Shown: positions 59,501-64,000 of the stretch, piece by piece
How the letters are laid out: each line of letters starts with the position of its first letter
Numbering within the stretch: the stretch's first letter is position 1
From: Podocnemis expansa
Lineage: Eukaryota > Chordata > Testudines > Podocnemididae
NCBI GenBank assembly: GCA_007922195.1
Contig: ML682118.1
Coordinates: 1,854,393 to 1,918,392 of the forward strand
DNA: 64,000 nt
Direction of reading: 5' to 3'
The notes under the pieces: generated by a model
Databases searched by the model: none
What the model saw: the letters and a program-made list of their open reading frames with translations, nothing else
Told to the model about the DNA's origin: nothing
Made by a program: the position numbers and the translations under genes

Positions 59501-62500
59501 GCAATGGGCTCCAATCACAGACTATTAAGGTCCACCATTACATTCAGCAAACTTTGCAAGAATAGTATAAGAGATGCACAAATTTTGCAAGGCAGGTATG
59601 TCTTTAATGGCAAGAAGTTTGCCAATATCCTCCTCCAAACTAACTTGAACTTCAACGGAAGTGGAGATATTGATGTAGACTACACAACCTTTGTTTGCCT
59701 TATTAACACCGCTGTAAAACTGGCTTCAGAAGAAATACCATCTGCTAAAGAACATAGAATCAGTGACGAAACGAGATGCTTGATGGCAAAATGAACTCAG
59801 CTGAAAAGTGAAGGCAAATTGATGCCAACTTTAAGCAGTTGTGTATCAAAATCTGGGAAATGATGAAGAAGTATTATGAGGAGTATCGCAGATTGAGACG
59901 GAAAAAAGCAGCAGAAAGAAGATGAGTTTGAAGTGCAAGGAAAGGGATATTCATCTGAAGCAGCCTAATCCTGTTTCTTTTAAGGATGAACATGGGAGAC
60001 AAACCTCTACAAGATGATTGAAATCTGCAAAAACTTCTATAGTAATCTGTTTGAATCTCACATTCCTGTCGAATTGAACTGTCTTCATGATAGCTGCAAT
60101 GTAACTCCTGATATTACTGTTTCTGAAGTGCTCTGTGCAGTGGAGTGTTCCAAAAAAGGCAAATGCCCAGGAAAAGATGGCACTAAAATGGAACACTTAG
60201 TGGCTGGAGGTTTGGTACTGTATAAAGCCTTGGCTGTACTTTTCTTACGATATCTGCAATTACTGAGGACTCCAAGATCTTGGAAAGAATCACAGACTAT
60301 TCTGCTGATGAAGAAAGGAGACCCAGAAGATCTTGCCAATTATTGTCCTATTACACTCCTGTCCCAAGTCTGCAAGCCATTCACACATATAATTCTTGGT
60401 CGTATCCAGAGAGACGCTGATCTGCAGATGAGCTGAGAGCAGGCTGGATTTCACTCAGGCTTCTCCACAGTTGATCACATTCATGCTATAAAGCAGCTGA
60501 TGGAGAAATGCAGGGAATATTCTGTTCTTCTGTGTACGACATTCATCGACAACAAAAAGACATTTGATTCGGTCAAATTCAGTTCTGTATGGAATGTGCT
60601 GAACAACTTCGGCACTGATCAGCAGTACGTCAAGTTGCTCAGAGAGATGAATGTCGGATGCAAAGCAACAATCAAACTTTTTGAAGAACCCTGTGAACTG
60701 GAAATAGGTAGACGAGTGTGATAAGGGGACACAATTTCACCAAAGCTTTTTGCAGTTGTGCTGGAGAAATAATTCAGGCAACCTGACTGGCAGACAGGCA
60801 TCAAGGTAGATGGTGAAAATTTAACTCACCTCTTATTTGCTGATGATTCTGTTCTGTTTGCCTATGATGTACAAGATCTGCAAAATAAAATACACCAGCT
60901 GCAACAAGAATCTATAAAAGTTGGCTTTAAAATAAATGTTGCTAAAACAAAATGGATGTGAAATAGCTACTGTGCTGATGGGCTTGTACTTCTCAGTGGT
61001 AAAAACAACAAAAAACAAAGGAAAAAATCCAATGGAATTCATACTGACATTTTCAAAGTGAAGTATGCTTCATTTTATATTAAAAAACATTTTTTTTATT
61101 TAGAAGTTCAGTTTGATTCACTTAAAAGGTGTAAAAACTTTAAAAAAAACCCCACAAGATGAAATGTTTCACTGAGTTAAATCAAGTTCCAAAGGGGTAG
61201 CTGAGTTAGTCTAGTTCAGCAAAAGAAACAAGGAGTCCGGTGGCACTTTAAAAGATTAACAAATTTATGTATTGATAAATAAATCTGTTAGTCTTTAAAA
61301 GTGCCACAGGATGTCTTGTTTATTTTGAGTGAAATCAAACATTAAATTTAAATTCAGCAACAACAACAATAATAAATTCTTTGAAAAAAATGGGAAATAT
61401 CATGTGGTGATTTTTTAAAACAATTATAATATAATAAAATAATAAAATAATTATGTATTTGGAACCAAGAAATCAGTTATCTTAACAGCTCAGTTCAGCA
61501 GCAAAAGAACAGTGTCACATAGTAGAATGTAGAAAATGATTTCTAACTTTCCTTAGGTGTGCTGTGAAGGGAAGAACTTGGTGGCTGACATAACACATAT
61601 CTGTTCAGACTTGTACACATAGGTCAACATGTGGGATGCTGAGGAAATCCATGATCCTGAGAATCTCACAACTGCTGTCTGTCCCAGTGAAGAATTCCCT
61701 TTGCTTGTCTTATAATCAGCTGTGCTTTGCAAATTCTGCTCCATACACAATTGCTGGGATTTTTCCCTCAGCTGCATTTCTGTACTAAAAAATGAAAGCC
61801 AAGAGAAAAACCACTGAAGTTCCTGAATATATTTAAAAATGTAGATCTGACATATTCTTTTTTCCCCCAACAGGCTCAGTGGTGGATTTTGCTAGGATGT
61901 GCCAAAAAACTAGCTATGATATCTTGCACTGGAAATGGGGAACTAATAATAATTTTCTTTACAAATGCTGTAAGTAAAATAGGGGTTAGTGACTCTGTGG
62001 TATAATTCTCTCACTTTCCTAGGATTCGGTATTGGCAGCAAACATGCTGCACAGAAACCTATGGGAAAGGCTTTATCCTCCTATACAGTATTTTTACTGT
62101 GGGAAGAATTTATTTATTTATTTATTTTAATTTCAATGGCCAGTAATGTTTACTTTAAGATTTTTTTAAGATGTTTATTAATTTAAACTGAACAACTGAA
62201 TGAAAATATTAATCGTGAGTATTTTTCAATTGTATTGATTGAAACCATAATGACTGCAAACATGGAGAGAATCAAAAATTGTTTAATCACTCATTGATAT
62301 TGAAGATCAAATAGTTGAAAACAACTATATAAATCATTAAACCAAACTGTGAACATCACGTCAAACCATAAAACATAAACATCCTTATATCACCAAATCA
62401 TAAGTATTTTTAATATTTGTTTGCTTGTATAATTCGTAATGATCCTAATTCAGAAGTCTAAATCACTGATTTTTTTAACTTTATGTCGTTAAAGCATTTT

Positions 62501-63415
62501 TCTTATTTTGCTTTTCAGTAAATTTTGATTCTCAGTGGAAATAGGTTTTTGTTGCTTTGTTTGCATAGGGTGACATCCACATATACTGATAGATAAAAAA
62601 TATAATACTTCCAAGCAAAAGTATTATGTACTAAATAGCATTGCAAAGTCAAGCACTCAAATTTTAGGACTGGTCAAACTGAAGCTTCCTCATGCAATTG
62701 TAGTGAAGTTGCCCTCGTCATAGTAATTTAGATACAGCTTTAATTATGTGATTATATTCCACATACATACCACAGGACTCATAAGAAAATTGAAAAAAAA
62801 CCAGTAATGAGAAATATTAGACAACCTTAGTTATAGGTGTTGCTTCCAGCGGTTTCTATATTAATGCCCCATATATGGAAGCAGAAGCTCAAGAGTGGGA
62901 AAGTTGTGGCCATACTGTTTAATGACCCATGCATGGAAGGATCAAGAAAAACAAAGGTGTGAACAATGGAGCATAATAGCACTAGGGGTCTATGTTCCCT
63001 CTAAGCTGTGTGCACAGCCTAGGAAAAATTAGAAGGAACATTGCTAGGGATACCAGAAGATAAGGGGTGGGGTAATTGCGGCTGTGCTGATTAACAGACA
63101 GAGGTATAGACACTTTAAGAAAGCAGAGTTGAAGTGAATATCACTTATTAATCTTATCTATATACCACAGGTCACATGTAGATTCTAATCTCTTAGTTTA
63201 TTTTGTTTAATTTATTTATTTATTTATTTATTTATTTTATTTTTGGATGCATTTATTCAGCTGCTATTGACTCCACTGAGTTGGTGAAGAATAAAGTCAT
63301 CTCCTTGGTTGATGCTGGCATAGCCATAAACCTTGCTTTTCCACTGGTTCTCCGTCAGGAAAGGAAAGTGAAATTGATATTATCCTTTGACTATGGCCCT
63401 TTTGAGCCATTTAAG
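28927..63415 (+). CDS. PLA2G4C: PLA2G4C-like gene copy B, 14 exons, continues past the window
   Basis: Coding exons 1-14 give 1362 bases (454 codons) with every phase joining and no stop. By analogy with copy A, two more exons should follow, giving about 565 residues, close to the human enzyme. Predicted landmarks are the oxyanion loop GAGGGLRA with Arg91 in exon 4, the nucleophile Ser119 in GVSGST, ETWFEFTPHEASF in exon 7, GLWGSAIGS across the exon 7/8 junction, WGTNNNFLYKC in exon 13, and the catalytic Asp420 in LVDAGIAIN in exon 14. The order is that of cytosolic PLA2 gamma: no C2 domain, so calcium-independent and acting on membrane phospholipids. Exons 1 and 2 add an N-terminal extension upstream of the family core. 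Introns are 0.5-5.3 kb and full of mobile elements. Two 400-N gaps fall in introns 3 and 7, but phase continuity shows that no exon is needed there. Confidence 0.9.
29451..29537 (+). CDS. PLA2G4C: Copy B exon 2
   Basis: The exon is 87 bp, phase 0-0, with acceptor TTTCTCTCAG and donor GTATGA. It encodes KNPSENKAKDNF, then RRAFVVAIYNHLKRVGE, a basic amphipathic segment. It has no ATG and lies upstream of the region conserved with the human protein, so it is a lineage-specific extension or an alternative 5' exon. Confidence 0.65.
29745..29907 (+). mobile_element. CR1/L3-type LINE 3' end plus (CT)n
   Basis: CTGGCCACTGTTGAAAGACA, GGGCTAGCTGGACCAATG and ATCTGATCCAGCATG are the common reptile CR1-like 3' terminus. 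A (CT)n run follows at 29889-29907. It lies in intron 2 of copy B. Confidence 0.6.
30831..30947 (+). CDS. PLA2G4C: Copy B exon 3, start of the family core
   Basis: The exon is 117 bp, phase 0-0, with acceptor TTTCCCACAG and donor GTAGGA. It encodes KIRISHELSEGEK and a basic helix, RKVRVKKCLDTHGI. This corresponds to the N-terminal helix that precedes the first beta strand of the catalytic domain in cPLA2-gamma. Confidence 0.88.
31065..31450. repeat. Local tandem duplication, two units of about 140 bp
   Basis: 31085-31205 (GAAGCCATTTGGAATGGTTG, ACTGCTTCAGTGAGATGCTG, GAGTAGAACAAGGT) is repeated at 31335-31447 (AAAGCCAGTTGGAATGGTG, ACTGCTTCAGCATTATGCTG, GGGTAGAACAAGAT). The period is about 245 bp. 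Intron 3 of copy B. Confidence 0.75.
32976..33502. mobile_element. Hairpin-type DNA repeat spanning a sequence gap
   Basis: ATGTTCCCTCTAAG at 32976 and its inverse CTTAGAGGGAACAT at 33489 bracket GC-rich sequence and the first N run. A short relative sits at 62993-63041. Confidence 0.65.
33077..33476. other. Assembly gap (400 N)
   Basis: Unsequenced; in intron 3 of copy B, inside a GC-rich hairpin repeat. Its true length is unknown. Confidence 0.99.
33895..34037 (+). CDS. PLA2G4C: Copy B exon 4, oxyanion loop and nucleophile
   Basis: The exon is 143 bp, with acceptor CCTTCCTCAG and donor GTAGGC. It encodes NDVPNIAILGAGGGLRAMIA (glycine-rich oxyanion loop with the phosphate-binding arginine). 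It continues through the helix LEELQQQGLLD to YLCGVSGSTW, which holds the nucleophile serine. The tryptophan codon is split across the intron. Confidence 0.97.
34552..34965 (-). mobile_element. Penelope-like element, left arm of palindrome
   Basis: The minus strand encodes the C-terminal part of a Penelope-like protein (VAEHFHLSNHSMNDL and AELELICKL), then the untranslated 3' terminus with AAATCTGTTAGTCTC. It mirrors 34991-35407 almost perfectly around a 25-bp spacer. Intron 4 of copy B. Confidence 0.8.
34991..35440 (+). mobile_element. Penelope-like element, right arm of palindrome
   Basis: The plus strand encodes the same C-terminal protein part (AEHFHLSNHSMNDL through GLNRDYGFFSHYK). The 3' terminus follows with CATGCGAAAAATAAATCTG and CTAGACTAACATGGCTA. 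AEHF, HS-DL and GLN are typical of the GIY-YIG endonuclease end of Penelope-like elements. Confidence 0.8.
35579..35875. mobile_element. MITE, CTACACTGCTGGTGG family
   Basis: It starts GGCTAGGTCTACACTGC and ends ATTGTAGACATAC. A relative lies at 39696-39998, and its start also resembles 8130-8160. Confidence 0.55.
36228..36591. mobile_element. MITE, AAGTCGACTTAA family
   Basis: Ends GGCTATGTCTACTT and ATGTAAACATACCC with ATA duplicated at 36225-36227 and 36592-36594. AAGTCGACTTAA and AAGTTGACTTAA words repeat along its length. Confidence 0.8.
37944..38142 (+). CDS. PLA2G4C: Copy B exon 5
   Basis: The exon is 199 bp. Its acceptor is TGTGCAATAG; the first base completes the tryptophan of GSTW. 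The donor is GTACGT. It encodes CMSSLYKKGDWADK, then ATKMLVEAAKDEKYSLTEF and WAYTAVYGMLHE. The SLTEFWAY motif is shared with cPLA2-gamma. Confidence 0.95.
38200..38460. repeat. MIR-like / decayed interspersed repeats
   Basis: AACATCTCTGAGAGG with AGTAAGGCACAGAGC recalls the MIR core. GATTTCAATGAGATTTAGGT with CTAGGTGCCTAAAT belongs to the decayed repeat also seen near 9530-9800. Confidence 0.4.
39096..39213 (+). CDS. PLA2G4C: Copy B exon 6
   Basis: The exon is 118 bp, with acceptor TCTTCACAG and donor GTAAAC. It starts in phase 0 and leaves one base. It encodes LDKGYLSDQRSASENG, then NPYPIYAAVDEKSF. The PYPIYAAVD strand is a family hallmark. Confidence 0.95.
39696..39998. mobile_element. MITE related to 35579-35875
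   Basis: Starts GGATATGTCTACACAGTG and ends GTGTAGATCTGGCC. It has ATCTCCCATCAA like its relative. Confidence 0.55.
41549..41689 (+). CDS. PLA2G4C: Copy B exon 7
   Basis: The exon is 141 bp, class 1-1, with acceptor TTCTTTTGCAG after a long pyrimidine tract and donor GTGAGT. It encodes TWFEFTPHEASFLGWGANIP and FGSEYKNGELKKKKQEK, ending SYLQ. These residues continue into GLWGS of exon 8, the order seen in the human enzyme. Confidence 0.96.
41992..42013. repeat. (GT)11 microsatellite
   Basis: Uninterrupted dinucleotide run in intron 7 of copy B. Confidence 0.97.
42981..43496. mobile_element. hAT-like non-autonomous DNA transposon
   Basis: Left end CTGGTTCCCAATCTGTG, right end TTGGGAACCACTGG. 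This CAGTGGTTCCCAA terminus is common in vertebrate hAT elements. No clear 8-bp target duplication is visible. Similar left ends start near 54357 and 55345. Confidence 0.6.
43578..43923 (-). mobile_element. CR1 LINE 3' fragment
   Basis: AATCATAGAAGGTGAGGG, GGTTATCTAGTCCATCCCCC and GATCTGCTGGCAATGTTCC follow the order of the reverse CR1 at 11204-12056 with an internal deletion. Confidence 0.75.
44278..44401 (-). mobile_element. tRNA-Val-like / CR1-tail chimeric SINE
   Basis: On the minus strand a tRNA-like head has A box TAGTGTAGTGG, a loop spelling TTAACAT (AAC anticodon, valine) and B box GGTTCAATTCC. It is followed directly by a CR1 3' tail (GTTGGACTCAATGATCTC, CTAGCCCTATGATCTG). It has no acceptor-stem partner, so it is not a functional tRNA gene. 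The flanks share CTT, and the empty site reads AAGTTGACTTAATGAACTCC in the paralogue near 57231. Confidence 0.75.
44416..44589. mobile_element. Nested short MITE (174 bp)
   Basis: Ends GGCTATGTCTGCAC and GTGTGGACATAGCC with AAT duplicated at 44413-44415 and 44590-44592. The host sequence is continuous without it in 48442-48868. Confidence 0.8.
44734..44927. mobile_element. MITE, TTTCAAAATAA family, cut by a gap
   Basis: Starts GGGTATGTCTACACGG and continues with TTTCAAAATAA words into the second N run. The flanks look like a decayed CR1-type LINE. Confidence 0.65.
44928..45327. other. Assembly gap (400 N)
   Basis: Unsequenced; in intron 7 of copy B, inside a self-complementary MITE. Confidence 0.99.
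45730..45905 (+). repeat. MIR-like SINE
   Basis: The order of AGTTGAGGCAACAATGACAG, AAAGTCACTCAAG, TTTAGAACCCAGATGTCCTG and CCAGTCCAACAGACTGCTTT follows the MIR core and tail. Old and diverged. Confidence 0.5.
46107..46500. mobile_element. MITE, TTTGAAATAA family
   Basis: Starts TTGTCTGTCCATACAGG and ends CAGTGTAGACATAGCC. TTTCAAAATAA and TTTGAAATAA words alternate throughout. Confidence 0.7.
46967..47020 (+). CDS. PLA2G4C: Copy B exon 8 (54 bp)
   Basis: The exon is class 1-1, with acceptor ATTTTCAG and donor GTAGGT. It encodes LWGSAIGSKKENEKVIK after a split glycine. GLWGSA-G is conserved in cPLA2-gamma just before the variable linker. Confidence 0.93.
47457..47501. repeat. (GA)22 microsatellite
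   Basis: A pure 45-bp dinucleotide run, 437 bp after exon 8. It produces artificial RERERE / SLSLSL reading frames. Confidence 0.98.
48222..48287 (+). CDS. PLA2G4C: Copy B exon 9 (66 bp), linker
   Basis: The exon is class 1-1, with acceptor TTCCCCCCACAG and donor GTAAGT. It encodes IFFGFFKGKKESGSPFPATAE, keeping the IFFGFF hydrophobic patch after the exon 8 helix. The call rests on excellent splice sites, phase and position; sequence conservation is weak. Confidence 0.82.
48442..48868. mobile_element. MITE, AAGTCAACTTAA family, intact
   Basis: Ends GGCTGTGTCTACACTAC and GTAGAGGCATACAC with TTT at 48439-48441 and 48869-48871. It starts 154 bp after exon 9. Confidence 0.8.
49209..49607. mobile_element. 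MITE, TTAGTTCGGACTAA family
   Basis: Starts GGGTTATGTCTACACTAG and ends GATGCAGACATAGAC, with TAGTCCAAACTAA and TTAGTTTGAACTA words throughout. It splits the Penelope-like element; its sister is at 55450-55762. Confidence 0.7.
49808..49962. mobile_element. Small Penelope-terminus foldback
   Basis: Inverted halves, AATTAAAGACTCACAAATTT and AAATTTCTGAGTCTTTAA, with the terminal GACTAACATGGCTACCCC. It is inserted in the reverse-transcriptase region. Confidence 0.55.
50926..51045 (+). mobile_element. Penelope-like terminal fragment
   Basis: ATTCAAGCATCTGAGAAAT, CACAAAAGCTCATGCAATAA and CAGAGGACTCCTTGTTTG face the opposite way to the adjoining element at 48893-50925. Confidence 0.65.
51040..52430 (-). 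mobile_element. CR1 LINE, reverse-transcriptase region
   Basis: On the minus strand the segments follow CR1 order from ACTGAAATATAGGTAAATT-type RT sequence (about 52300) to the downstream part near 51050. It is split by the MITE at 51287-51805. Many stops. Confidence 0.8.
51287..51805. mobile_element. MITE inserted in CR1
   Basis: Starts GGCTATGTCCACAT and ends TGTGGAGGTACCCC. The CR1 reads across it: GGCTCAGACTTCAT joins CTGTGATCAC, and the uninterrupted CR1 at 650-675 shows the empty site. Confidence 0.75.
52547..52587. repeat. (TTTTA)n microsatellite
   Basis: Pentanucleotide run with one variant unit, about 180 bp before exon 10. Confidence 0.9.
52765..52821 (+). CDS. PLA2G4C: Copy B exon 10 (57 bp), linker
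   Basis: The exon is class 1-1, with acceptor GCATTTTCAG and donor GTAGGT. It encodes CLKGIVEGFPIPTIECDA, open in the required frame. It is supported by splice signals and phase, not by a recognised domain. Confidence 0.72.
52822..54999. other. Intron 10 of copy B
   Basis: No gene. A repeat with the hAT-like start CAGTGGTTCTCAAC begins at 54357. A weak exon-like acceptor at 53753 is discussed under rejected items. Confidence 0.5.
55000..55062 (+). CDS. PLA2G4C: Copy B exon 11 (63 bp), acidic linker
   Basis: The exon is class 1-1, with acceptor GACATTTTCAG and donor GTAAGT. It encodes DIEEAVESDPAGSTPDRFSP, an acidic, proline- and serine-containing segment typical of a disordered linker. It may be a cassette exon, since skipping it keeps the frame. 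Confidence 0.75.
55450..55762. mobile_element. MITE, TTAGTTCGAACTAA family
   Basis: Ends GGCTATGTCTACACTGG and GATGTAGACATAGCC with TTA at 55447-55449 and 55763-55765. Filled with AGTTTGAACTAA words. Confidence 0.8.
56085..56215 (+). mobile_element. CR1 3' fragment
   Basis: TGAACAGGGACATAGGACTA, GAAGGCCTCCTGTGATCCCT and TTTCATGATTCC form the CR1 3' terminus. Confidence 0.7.
56383..56500 (+). mobile_element. (AAAT)n and Penelope-like terminal fragment
   Basis: An AAAT run (to 56417) leads into CTCTTTAAGTGCCACAGGAC and GAGCTAGACTAAAACAGC, the end of the Penelope-like terminus. Confidence 0.6.
56868..57327. mobile_element. MITE, AAGTCAACTTAA family, intact
   Basis: Ends GGCTATGTCCACACTAC and TTAAATGTATCC with TTT at 56865-56867 and 57328-57330. 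Close sister of 48442-48868. Confidence 0.8.
57671..57715 (+). CDS. PLA2G4C: Copy B exon 12 (45 bp), linker
   Basis: The exon is class 1-1, with acceptor TATTTTTCAG and donor GTAAGC. It encodes TKSKSVTGGIKKGV. It is small and lysine-rich. Splice signals and phase are perfect; there is no domain match. Confidence 0.72.
   Translation: MLRANQLLEALRRE
58640..60985 (+). mobile_element. RTE-clade LINE, inactivated
   Basis: The endonuclease part spans about 58740-59600 (WTWRSLDGIVRNQLDYIL). The reverse transcriptase spans about 60010-60960, with GKCPGKDGTKMEHL, GDPEDLANYCPITLLSQVCK, an AGFHSGFSTVDHIHA-like block, FIDNKKTFDSV, GDTISPKLF and the FADD active site (LLFADDSVLF). The wording is that of the RTE clade. 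Stops and frameshifts break it in several places. It fills intron 12 of copy B in sense orientation. Confidence 0.88.
61188..61325. mobile_element. Short Penelope-terminus hairpin
   Basis: The minus-strand terminus (AAGGGGTAGCTGAGTTAGTC, AAAGATTAACAAATTT) joins a plus-strand copy (AATAAATCTGTTAGTCTTTA, GTGCCACAGGATGTC), making a foldback unit. Confidence 0.7.
61326..61873. other. Intron 12 remainder
   Basis: AT-rich DNA with (AATAA)n-like runs near 61430. No gene or clear element. Confidence 0.5.
61874..61969 (+). CDS. PLA2G4C: Copy B exon 13, WGTNNNFLYK
   Basis: The exon is 96 bp, class 1-1, with acceptor TCCCCCAACAG and donor GTAAGT. It encodes SVVDFARMCQKTSYDI, then WKWGTNNNFLYKC. The second half is the conserved motif before the catalytic aspartate exon. 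It has the same length and phase as copy A 5277-5372. Confidence 0.95.
61970..63260. other. Intron 13 of copy B
   Basis: Mostly unrecognised AT-rich DNA. It has ATTT tracts at 62107-62129 and 63211-63243, the latter close to the exon 14 acceptor, and a short hairpin repeat with ATGTTCCCTCTAAGC at 62993-63041. Confidence 0.6.
63261..63415 (+). CDS. PLA2G4C: Copy B exon 14 with the catalytic aspartate
   Basis: The exon is 155 bp, with acceptor ATTTATTCAG and donor GTAACT. It encodes SLVDAGIAINLAFPLVL with the catalytic aspartate, then [17 protein letters not shown]. The end departs from the DFS-GDPFE consensus kept in copy A. A (TTTA)n tract ends about 18 bp before the exon. The last two exons lie beyond the window. 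Confidence 0.95.
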
Positions 63416-64000
63416 GTAACTTCTAGCTTTGTTAGCCTTTTTTACAGTCATACCATCTGAGGGCCCATTGTGCCAGGTGATGTTTGAATACAGAAGAATA
63501 AATTGTTCCTGACTAAGGCAGAAGAGTCCAACAAATAAAGTTAGAATCTTTTTTAAAAAAAATAATATTATTTTCTTTATTTCATTGCTGGATGACAGTT
63601 CAGGACAGGGAGGAAGCAAGAAAATGCATATATTTCCAAACCCGCTAGAGGAAAGTTTAATGGAAATAATCTAACCAACCAAGCATAAAGTTGGCCAGAA
63701 CACTGAAGTCAAGACACATACTTTTGTGAGATGCCCTAGGGCCCATAGAAAGAGAACTTCCAAAGTACAACAAATACTTTGCTCCTTTAATCAATGGAAA
63801 TAGGTCAACACATGTATCTTTGCAAATCCACTCAAGAGTGACCTCAAGGAAAGAGATTTATTTTGCATTTTATCAGCAAGATGGAAACTCTGGTAGCCTT
63901 GAGTTTTGATGTAAAAAGTCCTAAGGTGAATATTGACTCATAGAGGAAATGATCCCCACTGAACCAAGGTCAGTGAGATAATGGTTCTTATTTGACCAGC
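63416..64000. other. Start of intron 14 of copy B
   Basis: No exon resembling the copy A 169-bp exon is present here, so it lies beyond the window. Confidence 0.6.

Noticed and set aside
62020..62085. GGTATTGGCAGCAAACATG resembling part of exon 8
   Set aside because: Only about 15 bases match, there is no donor, and exons 13 and 14 join in phase without it.
47457..63243. CRISPR-like arrays
   Set aside because: The only regular repeats are microsatellites and MITE words; no equal-length direct repeats with unique spacers are present.

Overview
This is a vertebrate nuclear window of intron-rich, AT-rich, repeat-dense DNA. It most likely comes from a turtle or another non-avian sauropsid. That reading rests on many CR1 LINE copies, Penelope-like retroelements, an RTE-clade LINE, a tRNA/CR1 chimeric SINE, and a flood of short DNA transposons ending in GGCTATGTCTACAC. 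No species-specific marker was found, so the taxon is an inference.

The only cellular genes I can support are two tandem, same-strand (+) genes for cytosolic phospholipase A2 gamma (PLA2G4C-like). Copy A enters from the left. Its last four coding exons lie at 5277-5372, 10438-10592, 13217-13385 and 14770-14936, with a poly(A) signal at 15079. Copy B starts after about 13.7 kb of intergenic DNA. It has a TATA box at 28763 and a candidate ATG at 28927, and it runs through 14 exons to 63415 before leaving the window. Every reading-frame phase in B joins correctly. The product carries the oxyanion-loop glycines and arginine (GAGGGLRA), the nucleophile motif GVSGS and the catalytic DAG aspartate of group IV phospholipases. 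Exons 8-13 are six small exons (45-96 bp), all starting and ending in phase 1, which build the linker between the two halves of the catalytic domain.

Layout: 1-3.5 kb is a decayed reverse-strand CR1-type LINE, split by a 477-bp GC-rich insertion and a 932-bp probable solo LTR. 3.65-4.75 kb and 5.68-6.54 kb are foldback DNA elements with GC-rich cores. 6.8-8.9 kb holds an inverted pair of an LTR-like repeat. 10.4-15.1 kb is the 3' end of copy A. 17.5-26.7 kb is intergenic DNA with a diverged tandem duplication of about 3 kb. 28.7-64 kb is copy B, whose introns hold two Penelope-like loci (one a 414-bp-arm palindrome), CR1, an RTE element, many MITEs and two assembly gaps of exactly 400 N.

No CRISPR array, bacterial operon or obviously new protein system is present. 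The most unusual content is structural: nested mobile elements whose empty sites can be read from paralogues in the same window, a tRNA-Val-like/CR1 chimera with intact Pol III boxes, MITE families built of one palindromic word repeated along their length, and Penelope-like termini with hammerhead-ribozyme-like remnants.
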